DNA of 64,000 nt, from NCBI RefSeq assembly GCF_050947335.1, contig NW_027473329.1, positions 2,516,527-2,580,526 of the forward strand, in the 5' to 3' direction. The position numbers and the translations under genes were made by a program. Positions 30,705 through 46,448 of the stretch are shown here, piece by piece; position 1 is the stretch's first letter; each line of letters opens with the position of its first letter. The stretch is from Megachile rotundata (lineage: Eukaryota > Arthropoda > Insecta > Hymenoptera > Megachilidae). The notes below the pieces were generated by a model that had not been told where the DNA came from, made no database searches, and saw only the letters and a program-made list of their open reading frames with translations.

Positions 30705-32566
30705 CGCACAATCGCACAATCGCACAATCGCACAATCACGCAATCACACAATCCCACAATCACACAATCCCACAATCACACAATCACACAATCACACAAT
30801 CACGCAATCACGCAATCACGCAATCACACAATCACACAATCAGACAATCACACAATCACACAATCACACAATCACACAATCACACAACCACACAACCACA
30901 CAATCACACAATCACACAATCTCACAATCACACAATCACAATCGCACAATCACACAATCACACAATCACACAATCACACAATCACAATCACACAATCACA
31001 ATCACACAATCACAATCACACAATCACAATCACACAATCACAATCACACAATCACTATCACACAATCACAATCACACAATCACAATCACACAATCACAAT
31101 CACAAAATCACAATCACACGATCACAATCACACAATCACAATCACACAATCACAATCACACAATCACAATCCCACAATCACAATCGCACAATCACAATCG
31201 CACAATCACAATCGCACAATCACAATCGCACAATCACAATCACACAATCACAATCACACAATCACAATCACACAATCACAATCACACAATCACACAACCT
31301 CACAATCACACAATCACACAATCACATAATCACACAATCACACAATCACACAATCACAATCGCACAATCACAATTACACAATCACACAATCACACAATCA
31401 CACAATCACACAATCACACAATCACACAATCACACAATCACACAATCACACAATCACACAATCACACAATCACACAATCACACAATCACACAATCACACA
31501 ATCACACAATCACACAATCACACAATCACACAATCACACAATCACACAATCACACAATCACACAATCACACAATCACAATCACACAATCACAATCACACG
31601 ATCACAATCACACGATCACAATCACACGATCACAATCACACAATCACAATCACACAATCACAATCACACAATCACAATCACACAATCACACAATCACACA
31701 ATCACACAATCTCACAATCACACAATCACAATCGCACAATCACACAATCACACAATCACACAATCACACAATCACACAATCACACAATCACACAATCACA
31801 CAATCACACAATCACACAATCACACAATCACACAATCACACAATCACTCATTCACACAATCACACAATCACACAATCACACAATCACACAATCACGCAAT
31901 CACGCAATCACGCAGTCACACAATCACGCAATCACACAATCACACAATCACACAATCACGCAATCACACAATCACGCAATCACACAATCACACAATCACA
32001 CAATCACACAATCACACAATCACACCATCACAATCACACAATCACAATCACACAATCACAATCACACAATCACAATCACACAATCACAATCACACAATCA
32101 CAATCACACAATCACAATCACACAATCACAATCACACAATCACAATCACACAATCACAATCACACAATCACAATCACACAATCACAATCACACAATCACA
32201 ATCACACAATCACAATCACACAATCACAATCACACAATCACAATCACACAATCACAATCACACAATCACAATCACACAATCACAATCACACAATCTCAAT
32301 CACACAATCACAATCACACAATCACAATCACACAATCACAATCACAAAATCACAATCACACAATCACAATCACACAATCACAATCACACAATCACAATCA
32401 CACAATCACAATCGCACAATCACAATCGCACAATCACAATCACACAATCACAATCACACAATCACAATCACACAATCACAATCACACAATCACAATCACA
32501 CAATCACACAATCACACAATCACACAATCACACAATCACACAATCACACAATCACACAATCACACA
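30705..32566. repeat. C-D-E-F-G-H-I block
   Basis: Begins as the continuation of the 3.27 kb duplication: AGAC at 30842, the rare CACGATC (31117) and ATCCCAC (31169) in E, and AACCTCAC at 31295 equal 27849, 27901 and 28027 plus 3268. Beyond it, G has three CACGATC (near 31597-31627), H has ACTCATTC (a one-base variant, near 31848), ACGCAGTC near 31911, I at ACACCATC (32022), 14-mers with one ATCTCAATC near 32293, ACAAAATC near 32345 and two ATCGCAC. Confidence 0.86.
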
Positions 32567-34038
32567 ATCGCACAATCGCACAATCGCACAATCGCACAAT
32601 CACACAATCACACACAATCGCACAATCACACAATCACACAATCCCACAATCACACAATCCCACAATCACACAATCACACAATCACACAATCACGCAATCA
32701 CGCAATCACGCAATCACACAATCACACAATCAGACAATCACACAATCACACAATCACACAATCACACAACCACACAACCACACAATCACACAATCACACA
32801 ATCTCACAATCACACAATCACAATCGCACAATCACACAATCACACAATCACACAATCACACAATCACAATCACACAATCACAATCACACAATCACAATCA
32901 CACAATCACAATCACACAATCACTATCACACAATCACTATCACACAATCACAATCACACAATCACAATCACACAATCACAATCACAAAATCACAATCACA
33001 CAATCACAATCACACAATCACAATCACACAATCACAATCACACAATCACAATCGCACAATCACAATCGCACAATCACAATCACACAATCACAATCACACA
33101 ATCACAATCACACAATCACAATCACACAATCACACAATCACACAATCACACAACCTCACAATCACACAATCACACAATCACATAATCACACAATCACACA
33201 ATCACACAATCACAATCGCACAATCACAATTACACAATCACACAATCACACAATCACACAATCACACAATCACACAATCACACAATCACACAATCACACA
33301 ATCACACAATCACACAATCACACAATCACACAATCACACAATCACACAATCACACAATCACACAATCACACAATCACACAATCACAATCACACAATCACA
33401 ATCACACGATCACAATCACACAATCACAATCACACAATCACAATCACACAATCACAATCACACAATCACAATCACACAATCACACAATCACACAATCACA
33501 CAATCACACAATCTCACAATCACACAATCACAATCGCACAATCACACAATCACACAATCACACAATCACACAATCACACAATCACACAATCACACAATCA
33601 CACAATCACACAATCACACAATCACACAACCACACAACCACACAATCACACAGTCACACAATCTCACAATCACACAATCACAATCGCACAATCACACAAT
33701 CACACAATCACACAATCACACAATCACAATCACACAATCACAATCACACAATCACAATCACACAATCACAATCACACAATCACAATCACACAATCACTAT
33801 CACACAATCACAATCACACAATCACAATCACACAATCACAATCACAAAATCACAATCACACAATCACAATCACACAATCACAATCACACAATCACAATCA
33901 CACAATCACAATCGCACAATCACAATCGCACAATCACAATCACACAATCACAATCGCACAATCACAATCGCACAATCACAATCACACAATCACAATCACA
34001 CAATCACAATCACACAATCACAATCACACAATCACACA
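32567..34038. repeat. C-D-E-F-G-H, then a shortened D-E
   Basis: C tetrad from 32569 interrupted by an n=3 unit (ACACACAATC, near 32609) and an extra GCACAATC. AGAC at 32732, two ACTATC, AACCTCAC at 33151, AATTACAC near 33228, G with one CACGATC, H with ATCTCAC near 33511. After about 70 bp of L units it jumps to the CACAACC pair (33628) of another D, with CACAGTC near 33650 and ATCTCAC near 33660, then E with ACTATC and ACAAAATC. Confidence 0.86.
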
Positions 34039-35463
34039 ACCTCACAATCACACAATCACACAATCACATAATCACACAATCACACAATCACACAATCACA
34101 ATCGCACAATCACAATTACACAATCACACAATCACACAATCACACAATCACACAATCACACAATCACACAATCACACAATCACACAATCACACAATCACA
34201 CAATCACACAATCACACAATCACACAATCACACAATCACACAATCACACAATCACACAATCACACAATCACACAATCACACAATCACACAATCACACAAT
34301 CACACAATCACACAATCACAATCACACAATCACAATCACACGATCACAATCACACAATCACAATCACACAATCACAATCACACAATCACAATCACACAAT
34401 CACAATCACACAATCACAATCACACAATCACACAATCACACAATCACACAATCTCACAATCACACAATCACAATCGCACAATCACACAATCACACAATCA
34501 CACAATCACACAATCACACAATCACACAATCACACAATCACACAATCACACAATCACACAATCACACAATCACACAATCACACAATCACTCAATCACACA
34601 ATCACACAATCACACAATCACACAATCACACAATCACGCAATCACGCAATCACGCAGTCACACAATCACGCAATCACACAATCACACAATCACACAATCA
34701 CGCAATCACACAATCACACAATCACACAATCACACAATCACACAATCACACAATCACACAATCACACAATCACACCATCACAATCACACAATCACAATCA
34801 CACAATCACAATCACACAATCACAATCACACAATCACAATCACACAATCACAATCACACAATCACAATCACACAATCACAATCACACAATCACAATCACA
34901 CAATCACAATCACACAATCACAATCACACAATCACAATCACACAATCACAATCACACAATCACAATCACACAATCACAATCACACAATCACAATCACACA
35001 ATCACAATCACACAATCACAATCACACAATCACAATCACACAATCACAATCACACAATCACAATCACACAATCACAATCACACAATCACAATCACACAAT
35101 CACAATCACACAATCACAATCACACAATCACAATCACACAATCACAATCACACAATCACAATCACACAATCACAATCACACAATCACAATCACACAATCA
35201 CAATCACACAATCACAATCACAAAATCACAATCACACAATCACAATCACACAATCACAATCACACAATCACAATCGCACAATCACAATCGCACAATCACA
35301 ATCGCACAATCACAATCACACAATCACAATCACACAATCACAATCACACAATCACAATCACACAATCACAATCACACAATCACAATCACACAATCACACA
35401 ATCACACAATCACACAATCACACAATCACACAATCACACAATCACACAATCACACAATCACAC
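34039..35463. repeat. F-G-H-I block with about 32 14-mers
   Basis: AACCTCAC at 34037, ACATAATC near 34067, AATTACAC near 34114, L run, G with one CACGATC near 34339, H with ATCTCAC near 34452, ACTCAATC near 34587 and ACGCAGTC near 34653, I at ACACCATC (34772), 14-mers to ACAAAATC (35221), three ATCGCAC, 14-mers, L units. Confidence 0.87.
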
Positions 35464-36854
35464 AATCGCACAATCGCACAATCGCACAATCGCACAATCA
35501 CACAATCACACAATCCCACAATCACACAATCCCACAATCACACAATCACACAATCACACAATCACGCAATCACGCAATCACGCAATCACACAATCACACA
35601 ATCAGACAATCACACAATCACACAATCACACAATCACACAACCACACAACCACACAATCACACAATCACACAATCTCACAATCACACAATCACAATCGCA
35701 CAATCACACAATCACACAATCACACAATCACACAATCACAATCACACAATCACAATCACACAATCACAATCACACAATCACAATCACACAATCACAATCA
35801 CACAATCACTATCACACAATCACTATCACACAATCACAATCACACAATCACAATCACACAATCACAATCACAAAATCACAATCACACAATCACAATCACA
35901 CAATCACAATCACACAATCACAATCACACAATCACAATCGCACAATCACAATCGCACAATCACAATCACACAATCACAATCACACAATCACAATCACACA
36001 ATCACAATCACACAATCACACAATCACACAATCACACAACCTCACAATCACACAATCACACAATCACATTATCACACAATCACACAATCACACAATCACA
36101 ATCGCACAATCACAATTACACAATCACACAATCACACAATCACACAATCACACAATCACACAATCACACAATCACACAATCACACAATCACACAATCACA
36201 CAATCACACAATCACACAATCACACAATCACACAATCACACAATCACACAATCACACAATCACACAATCACACAATCACAATCACACAATCACAATCACA
36301 CGATCACAATCACACAATCACAATCACACAATCACAATCACACAATCACAATCACACAATCACAATCACACAATCACACAATCACACAATCACACAATCA
36401 CACAATCACACAATCTCACAATCACACAATCACAATCGCACAATCACACAATCACACAATCACACAATCACACAATCACACAATCACACAATCACACAAT
36501 CACACAATCACACAATCACACAATCACACAATCACACAATCACACAATCACACAATCACACAATCACACAATCACACAATCACGCAATCACACAATCACG
36601 CAATCACGCAATCACGCAATCACGCAATCACGCAATCACGCAATCACGCAATCACGCAATCACGCAATCACACAATCACGCAATCACACAATCACGCAAT
36701 CACACAATCACGCAATCACACAATCACACAATCACACAATCACACAATCACACAATCACACAATCACACAATCACAATCACACAATCACAATCACACAAT
36801 CACACAATCACACAATCACACAATCACACAATCACACAATCACACAATCACACA
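35464..36854. repeat. C-D-E-F-G-H with ACGCAATC tract
   Basis: C tetrad from 35467, AGAC at 35604, two ACTATC (35809, 35823), ACAAAATC near 35872, AACCTCAC at 36037, ACATTATC near 36066 (a variant of ACATAATC), AATTACAC, L run, G with one CACGATC, H with ATCTCAC near 36414, then instead of ACTCAATC a tract of nine ACGCAATC (36598-36669), alternating ACGCAATC/ACACAATC, L units, only two 14-mers (near 36774) and L units. Confidence 0.88.
36598..36720. repeat. ACGCAATC tract (9) plus dimers
   Basis: Nine ACGCAATC units, then alternation with ACACAATC. Its twin, with the same nine-copy count, is at 57360. Confidence 0.92.
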
Positions 36855-38596
36855 ATCGCACAATCGCACAATCGCACAATCGCACAATCACACAATCACA
36901 CAATCCCACAATCACACAATCACACAATCACACAATCACGCAATCACGCAATCACGCAATCACACAATCACACAATCAGACAATCACACAATCACACAAT
37001 CACACAATCACACAACCACACAACCACACAATCACACAATCACACAATCTCACAATCACACAATCACAATCGCACAATCACACAATCACACAATCACACA
37101 ATCACACAATCACAATCACACAATCACAATCACACAATCACAATCACACAATCACAATCACACAATCACAATCACACAATCACAATCACACAATCACAAT
37201 CACACAATCACTATCACACAATCACAATCACACAATCACAATCACACAATCACAATCACAAAATCACAATCACACAATCACAATCACACAATCACAATCA
37301 CACAATCACAATCACACAATCACAATCGCACAATCACAATCGCACAATCACAATCACACAATCACAATCACACAATCACAATCACACAATCACAATCACA
37401 CAATCACACAATCACACAATCACACAACCTCACAATCACACAATCACACAATCACATAATCACACAATCACACAATCACACAATCACAATCGCACAATCA
37501 CAATTACACAATCACACAATCACACAATCACACAATCACGCAATCACACAATCACACAATCACACAATCACACAATCACACAATCACACAATCACACAAT
37601 CACACAACCACACAATCACACAATCACACAATCACACAATCACACAATCACGCAATCACACAATCACGCAATCACACAACCACACAATCGCACAATCACA
37701 CAATCACACAATCACACAATCACACAATCACACAATCACACAATCATCAATCACACAATCACGGTCACACAATCACACATTCACACAATCACACAATCAC
37801 ACAATCACTCAATCACAAAATCACACAATCACACAATCACACAGTCACACAATCACACAATCACACAATCACGCAATCACACAATCACGCAATCACACAA
37901 TCACGCAGTCACACAATCACGCAATCACGCAACCACACAATCACACAATCACACAATCACACAATCACACAATCACACAATCACACAATCACACAATCAC
38001 ACAATCACGCAATCACGCAATCACGCAATCACACAATCACGCAATCACACAACCACACAATCACACAATCACACAATCACACAATCCCACAATCACACAA
38101 TCACACAGTCACACAATCACACAATCACACAATCACACAATCACACAATCACACAACCACACAATCACACAATCACACAATCACACAATCTCACAATCAC
38201 ACAATCACAATCACACAATCACACAATCACACAATCACACAATCACACAATCACACAATCACACAATCACACAATCACACAATCACACAATCACACAATC
38301 ACACAATCACACAATCACACAATCACACAATCACACAATCACACAATCACAATCACACAATCGCAATCACACAATCGCAATCACACAATCACAATCACAC
38401 AATCACAATCACACAATCACAATCACACAATCACAATCACACAATCACAATCACACAATCACAATCACACAATCACAATCACACAATCACACAATCACAA
38501 TCACACAATCACACAATCACACAATCACACAATCACACAATCACACAATCACACAATCACACAATCACACAATCACACAATCACACAATCACACAA
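36855..38596. repeat. C-D-E-F then K-M-N
   Basis: C tetrad from 36857 with one ATCCCAC, AGAC at 36978, ACTATC near 37209, AACCTCAC at 37425, AATTACAC near 37502, ACGCAATC near 37538, CACAACC near 37605, then K at ATCATCAATC (37745), ACGCAGTC near 37904, ACGCAACC, ATCCCAC near 38085, a single CACAGTC (38105), CACAACC, ATCTCAC near 38189, L run, two N units (near 38360-38380), 14-mers and L units. Confidence 0.87.
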
Positions 38597-40314
38597 TCGC
38601 ACAATCGCACAATCGCACAATCGCACAATCACGCAATCACACAATCCCACAATCACACAATCCCACAATCACACAATCACACAATCACACAATCACGCAA
38701 TCACGCAATCACGCAATCACACAATCACACAATCAGACAATCACACAATCACACAATCACACAATCACACAATCACACAACCACACAACCACACAATCAC
38801 ACAATCACACAATCTCACAATCACACAATCACAATCGCACAATCACACAATCACACAATCACACAATCACACAATCACAATCACACAATCACAATCACAA
38901 AATCACAATCACACAATCACAATCACACAATCACAATCACACAATCACTATCACACAATCACAATCACACAATCACAATCACACAATCACAATCACAAAA
39001 TCACAATCACACAATCACAATCACACAATCACAATCACACAATCACAATCACACAATCACAATCGCACAATCACAATCGCACAATCACAATCACACAATC
39101 ACAATCGCACAATCACAATCGCACAATCACAATCACACAATCACAATCACACAATCACAATCACACAATCACAATCACACAATCACACAACCTCACAATC
39201 ACACAATCACGCAATCACATAATCACACAATCACACAATCACACAATCACACAATCACAATCGCACAATCACAATTACACAATCACACAATCACACAATC
39301 ACACAATCACACAATCACACAATCACACAATCACACAATCACACAATCACACAATCACACAATCACACAACCACACAATCACACAATCACACAATCACAC
39401 AATCACACAATCACACAATCACACAATCACACAATCACACAATCACACAATCACAATCACACAATCACAATCACACGATCACAATCACACAATCACAATC
39501 ACACAATCACAATCACACAATCACAATCACACAATCACAATCACACAATCACAATCACACAATCACACAATCACACAATCACACAATCTCACAATCACAC
39601 AATCACAATCGCACAATCACACAATCACACAATCACACAATCACACAATCACACAATCACACAATCACACAATCACACAATCACACAATCACACAATCAC
39701 ACAATCACACAATCACTCAATCACACAATCACACAATCACACAATCACACAATCACACAATCACGCAATCACGCAATCACGCAGTCACACACAATCACGC
39801 AATCACACAATCACGCAATCACACAATCACACAATCACACAATCACACAATCACACAATCACACCATCACAATCACACAATCACAATCACACAATCACAA
39901 TCACACAATCACAATCACACAATCACAATCACACAATCACAATCACACAATCACAATCACACAATCACAATCACACAATCACAATCACACAATCACAATC
40001 ACACAATCACAATCACACAATCACAATCACACAATCACAATCACACAATCACAATCACACAATCACAATCACACAATCACAATCACAAAATCACAATCAC
40101 ACAATCACAATCACACAATCACAATCACACAATCACAATCACACAATCACAATCGCACAATCACAATCGCACAATCACAATCACACAATCACAATCACAC
40201 AATCACAATCACACAATCACAATCACACAATCACAATCACACAATCACAATCACACAATCACACAATCACACAATCACACAATCACACAATCACACAATC
40301 ACACAATCACACAA
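38597..40314. repeat. C-D-E-F-G-H-I block
   Basis: C tetrad from 38599, AGAC at 38735, E with an early extra ACAAAATC (38897) before ACTATC and the usual ACAAAATC, AACCTCAC at 39188, ACGCAATCACATAATC variant near 39209, AATTACAC near 39273, CACAACC near 39369, G, H with ATCTCAC near 39586, ACTCAATC near 39715, ACGCAGTC followed by an n=3 ACACACAATC (39786), I at ACACCATC (39861), 14-mers to ACAAAATC near 40086. Confidence 0.87.
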
Positions 40315-42776
40315 TCGCACAATCGCACAATCGCACAATCGCACAATCACACAATCACACAATCCCACAATCACACAATCCCACAATCACACAATCACAC
40401 AATCACACAATCACGCAATCACGCAATCACGCAATCACACAATCACACAATCAGACAATCACACAATCACACAATCACACAATCACACAACCACACAACC
40501 ACACAATCACACAATCACACAATCTCACAATCACACAATCACAATCGCACAATCACACAATCACACAATCACACAATCACACAATCACAATCACACAATC
40601 ACAATCACACAATCACAATCACACAATCACAATCACACAATCACTATCACACAATCACTATCACACAATCACAATCACACAATCACAATCACACAATCAC
40701 AATCACAAAATCACAATCACACAATCACAATCACACAATCACAATCACACAATCACAATCACACAATCACAATCGCACAATCACAATCGCACAATCACAA
40801 TCACACAATCACAATCACACAATCACAATCACACAATCACAATCACACAATCACACAATCACACAATCACACAACCTCACAATCACACAATCACACAATC
40901 ACATAATCACACAATCACACAATCACACAATCACAATCGCACAATCACAATTACACAATCACACAATCACACAATCACACAATCACACAATCACACAATC
41001 ACACAATCACACAATCACACAATCACACAATCACACAATCACACAATCACACAATCACACAATCACACAATCACACAATCACACAATCACAATCACACAA
41101 TCACAATCACACGATCACAATCACACAATCACAATCACACAATCACAATCACACAATCACAATCACACAATCACAATCACACAATCACAATCACACAATC
41201 ACACAATCACACAATCACACAATCTCACAATCACACAATCACAATCGCACAATCACACAATCACACAATCACACAATCACACAATCACACAATCACACAA
41301 TCACACAATCACACAATCACACAATCACACAATCACACAATCACACAATCACACAATCACACAATCACACAATCACGCAATCACACAATCACGCAATCAC
41401 GCAATCACGCAATCACGCAATCACGCAATCACGCAATCACGCAATCACGCAATCACGCAATCACGCAATCACGCAATCACGCAATCACGCAATCACGCAA
41501 TCACGCAATCACGCAATCACGCAATCACGCAATCACGCAATCACGCAATCACGCAATCACACAATCACGCAATCACACAATCACGCAATCACACAATCAC
41601 GCAATCACACAATCACACAATCACACAATCACACAATCACACAATCACACAATCACACAATCACACAATCACAATCACACAATCACACAATCACACAATC
41701 ACAATCACACAATCACAATCACACAATCACAATCACACAATCACAATCACACAATCACAATCACACAATCACAATCACACAATCACAATCACACAATCAC
41801 AATCACACAATCACAATCACACAATCACAATCACACAATCACAATCACACAATCACAATCACACAATCACAATCACACAATCACAATCACACAATCACAA
41901 TCACACAATCACAATCACACAATCACAATCACACAATCACAATCACACAATCACAATCACACAATCACAATCACACAATCACAATCACACAATCACAATC
42001 ACACAATCACAATCACACAATCACAATCACACAATCACAATCACACAATCACAATCACACAATCACAATCACACAATCACAATCACACAATCACAATCAC
42101 ACAATCACAATCACACAATCACAATCACACAATCACAATCACACAATCACAATCACACAATCACAATCACACAATCACAATCACACAATCACAATCACAC
42201 AATCACAATCACACAATCACAATCACACAATCACAATCACACAATCACAATCACACAATCACAATCACACAATCACAATCACACAATCACAATCACACAA
42301 TCACAATCACACAATCACAATCACACAATCACAATCACACAATCACAATCACACAATCACAATCACACAATCACAATCACACAATCACAATCACACAATC
42401 ACAATCACACAATCACAATCACACAATCACAATCACACAATCACAATCACACAATCACAATCACACAATCACAATCACACAATCACAATCACACAATCAC
42501 AATCACACAATCACAATCACACAATCACAATCACACAATCACAATCACACAATCACAATCACACAATCACAATCACACAATCACAATCACACAATCACAA
42601 TCACACAATCACAATCACACAATCACAATCACACAATCACAATCACACAATCACACAATCACAATCACACAATCACACAATCACACAATCACACAATCAC
42701 ACAATCACACAATCACACAATCACACAATCACACAATCACACAATCACACAATCACACAATCACACAATCACACAA
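40315..42776. repeat. C-D-E-F-G-H, ACGCAATC tract and 68-copy 14-mer run
   Basis: C tetrad from 40317, AGAC at 40453, two ACTATC (near 40644, 40658), AACCTCAC at 40872, AATTACAC near 40949, G with one CACGATC, H with ATCTCAC near 41222. Then 21 ACGCAATC (41391-41558), three alternating dimers, L units, a 14-mer run without variants (about 41697-42648) and L units. Confidence 0.88.
41391..41558. repeat. ACGCAATC tract, 21 copies
   Basis: Uninterrupted run of the CpG-containing 8-mer ACGCAATC, giving one CpG every 8 bp. Three ACGCAATC/ACACAATC dimers follow on the right. Confidence 0.93.
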
Positions 42777-44503
42777 TCGCACAATCGCACAATCGCACAA
42801 TCGCACAATCACGCAATCACACAATCCCACAATCACACAATCCCACAATCACACAATCACACAATCACACAATCACGCAATCACGCAATCACGCAATCAC
42901 ACAATCACACAATCAGACAATCACACAATCACACAATCACACAATCACACAATCACACAACCACACAACCACACAATCACACAATCACACAATCTCACAA
43001 TCACACAATCACAATCGCACAATCACACAATCACACAATCACACAATCACACAATCACAATCACACAATCACAATCACAAAATCACAATCACACAATCAC
43101 AATCACACAATCACAATCACACAATCACTATCACACAATCACAATCACACAATCACAATCACACAATCACAATCACAAAATCACAATCACACAATCACAA
43201 TCACACAATCACAATCACACAATCACAATCACACAATCACAATCGCACAATCACAATCGCACAATCACAATCACACAATCACAATCGCACAATCACAATC
43301 GCACAATCACAATCACACAATCACAATCACACAATCACAATCACACAATCACAATCACACAATCACACAACCTCACAATCACACAATCACACAATCACAT
43401 AATCACACAATCACACAATCACACAATCACAATCGCACAATCACAATTACACAATCACACAATCACACAATCACACAATCACACAATCACACAATCACAC
43501 AATCACACAATCACACAATCACACAATCACACAACCACACAATCACACAATCACACAATCACACAATCACACAATCACACAATCACACAATCACACAATC
43601 ACACAATCACACAATCACACAATCACAATCACACAATCACAATCACACGATCACAATCACACAATCACAATCACACAATCACAATCACACAATCACAATC
43701 ACACAATCACAATCACACAATCACAATCACACAATCACACAATCACACAATCACACAATCTCACAATCACACAATCACAATCGCACAATCACACAATCAC
43801 ACAATCACACAATCACACAATCACACAACCACACAATCACACAATCACACAATCACACAATCACACAATCACACAATCACACAATCACTCAATCACACAA
43901 TCACACAATCACACAATCACACAATCACACAATCACGCAATCACGCAATCACGCAGTCACACAATCACGCAATCACACAATCACACAATCACACAATCAC
44001 GCAATCACACAATCACACAATCACACAATCACACAATCACACAATCACACAATCACACAATCACACCATCACAATCACACAATCACAATCACACAATCAC
44101 AATCACACAATCACAATCACACAATCACAATCACACAATCACAATCACACAATCACAATCACACAATCACAATCACACAATCACAATCACACAATCACAA
44201 TCACACAATCACAATCACACAATCACAATCACACAATCACAATCACACAATCACAATCACACAATCACAATCACACAATCACAATCACACAATCACAATC
44301 ACACAATCACAATCACACAATCACAATCACAAAATCACAATCACACAATCACAATCACACAATCACAATCACACAATGACAATCACACAATCACAATCAC
44401 ACAATCACAATCACACAATCACAATCACACAATCACAATCACACAATCACACAATCACACAATCACACAATCACACAATCACACAATCACACAATCACAC
44501 AAT
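42777..44503. repeat. C-D-E-F-G-H-I block, offset 4180 from 38597
   Basis: Same order and rare variants as 38597-40314: C tetrad from 42779, AGAC at 42915, early ACAAAATC at 43077, ACTATC near 43129, AACCTCAC at 43368, AATTACAC near 43445, CACAACC near 43532, G, H with ATCTCAC near 43758, another CACAACC near 43826, ACTCAATC, ACGCAGTC near 43953, I at ACACCATC (44063), 14-mers to ACAAAATC near 44331, then one ATGAC (44376). The ACGCAATCACATAATC variant and the n=3 unit of the first copy are absent. Confidence 0.87.
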
Positions 44504-46423
44504 CGCACAATCGCACAATCGCACAATCGCACAATCACACAATCACACAATCCCACAATCACACAATCCCACAATCACACAATCACACAATCACACAATC
44601 ACGCAATCACGCAATCACGCAATCACACAATCACACAATCAGACAATCACACAATCACACAATCACACAATCACACAACCACACAACCACACAATCACAC
44701 AATCACACAATCTCACAATCACACAATCACAATCGCACAATCACACAATCACACAATCACACAATCACACAATCACAATCACACAATCACAATCACACAA
44801 TCACAATCACACAATCACAATCACACAATCACTATCACACAATCACTATCACACAATCACAATCACACAATCACAATCACACAATCACAATCACAAAATC
44901 ACAATCACACAATCACAATCACACAATCACAATCACACAATCACAATCACACAATCACAATCGCACAATCACAATCGCACAATCACAATCACACAATCAC
45001 AATCACACAATCACAATCACACAATCACAATCACACAATCACACAATCACACAATCACACAACCTCACAATCACACAATCACACAATCACATAATCACAC
45101 AATCACACAATCACACAATCACAATCGCACAATCACAATTACACAATCACACAATCACACAATCACACAATCACACAATCACACAATCACACAATCACAC
45201 AATCACACAATCACACAATCACACAATCACACAATCACACAATCACACAATCACACAATCACACAATCACACAATCACACAATCACACAATCACAATCAC
45301 ACAATCACAATCACACGATCACAATCACACGATCACAATCACACAATCACAATCACACAATCACAATCACACAATCACAATCACACAATCACACAATCAC
45401 ACAATCACACAATCTCACAATCACACAATCACAATCGCACAATCACACAATCACACAATCACACAATCACGCAATCACGCAATCACACAATCACACAATC
45501 AGACAATCACACAATCACACAATCACACAATCACACAACCACACAACCACACAATCACACAATCACACAATCTCACAATCACACAATCACAATCGCACAA
45601 TCACACAATCACACAATCACACAATCACACAATCACAATCACACAATCACAATCACACAATCACAATCACACAATCACAATCACACAATCACTATCACAC
45701 AATCACTATCACACAATCACAATCACACAATCACAATCACACAATCACAATCACAAAATCACAATCACACAATCACAATCACACAATCACAATCACACAA
45801 TCACAATCACACAATCACAATCGCACAATCACAATCGCACAATCACAATCACACAATCACAATCACACAATCACAATCACACAATCACAATCACACAATC
45901 ACACAATCACACAATCACACAACCTCACAATCACACAATCACACAATCACATAATCACACAATCACACAATCACACAATCACAATCGCACAATCACAATT
46001 ACACAATCACACAATCACACAATCACACAATCACACAATCACACAATCACACAATCACACAATCACACAATCACACAATCACACAATCACACAATCACAC
46101 AATCACACAATCACACAATCACACAATCACACAATCACACAATCACACAATCACAATCACACAATCACAATCACACGATCACAATCACACGATCACAATC
46201 ACACAATCACAATCACACAATCACAATCACACAATCACAATCACACAATCACACAATCACACAATCACACAATCTCACAATCACACAATCACAATCGCAC
46301 AATCACACAATCACACAATCACACAATCACACAATCACACAATCACACAATCACACAATCACACAATCACACAATCACACAATCACACAATCACACAATC
46401 ACACAATCACACAATCACGCAAT
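44504..46423. repeat. C-D-E-F-G-H plus tandem second D-E-F-G-H
   Basis: C tetrad from 44505, D with AGAC at 44641, two ACTATC (44830, 44844), ACAAAATC near 44893, AACCTCAC at 45060, AATTACAC near 45138, two CACGATC (near 45314, 45328), H with ATCTCAC near 45413. It then re-enters D inside the ACGCAATC triplet and repeats everything at offset 860 (AGAC 45501, ACTATC 45690 and 45704, AACCTCAC 45920, ATCTCAC near 46273). Confidence 0.9.
44610..46330. repeat. 860-bp tandem duplication
   Basis: Two adjacent copies (about 44610-45469 and 45470-46329) with every compared landmark at exactly +860: AGAC, both ACTATC, ACAAAATC, AACCTCAC, both CACGATC and ATCTCAC. The join lies inside the ACGCAATC triplet of cassette D. 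Confidence 0.9.
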
Positions 46424-46448
46424 CACGCAATCACGCAATCACACAATC

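Larger units (their letters stand above)
25509..31400. repeat. 3.27 kb direct duplication
   Basis: 25509-28100 and 28786-31370 share all landmarks at offset 3276, changing to 3268 (one L unit) in the last third. The intervening 28290-28785 is an extra D-E-F piece present only on the left. Confidence 0.88.
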
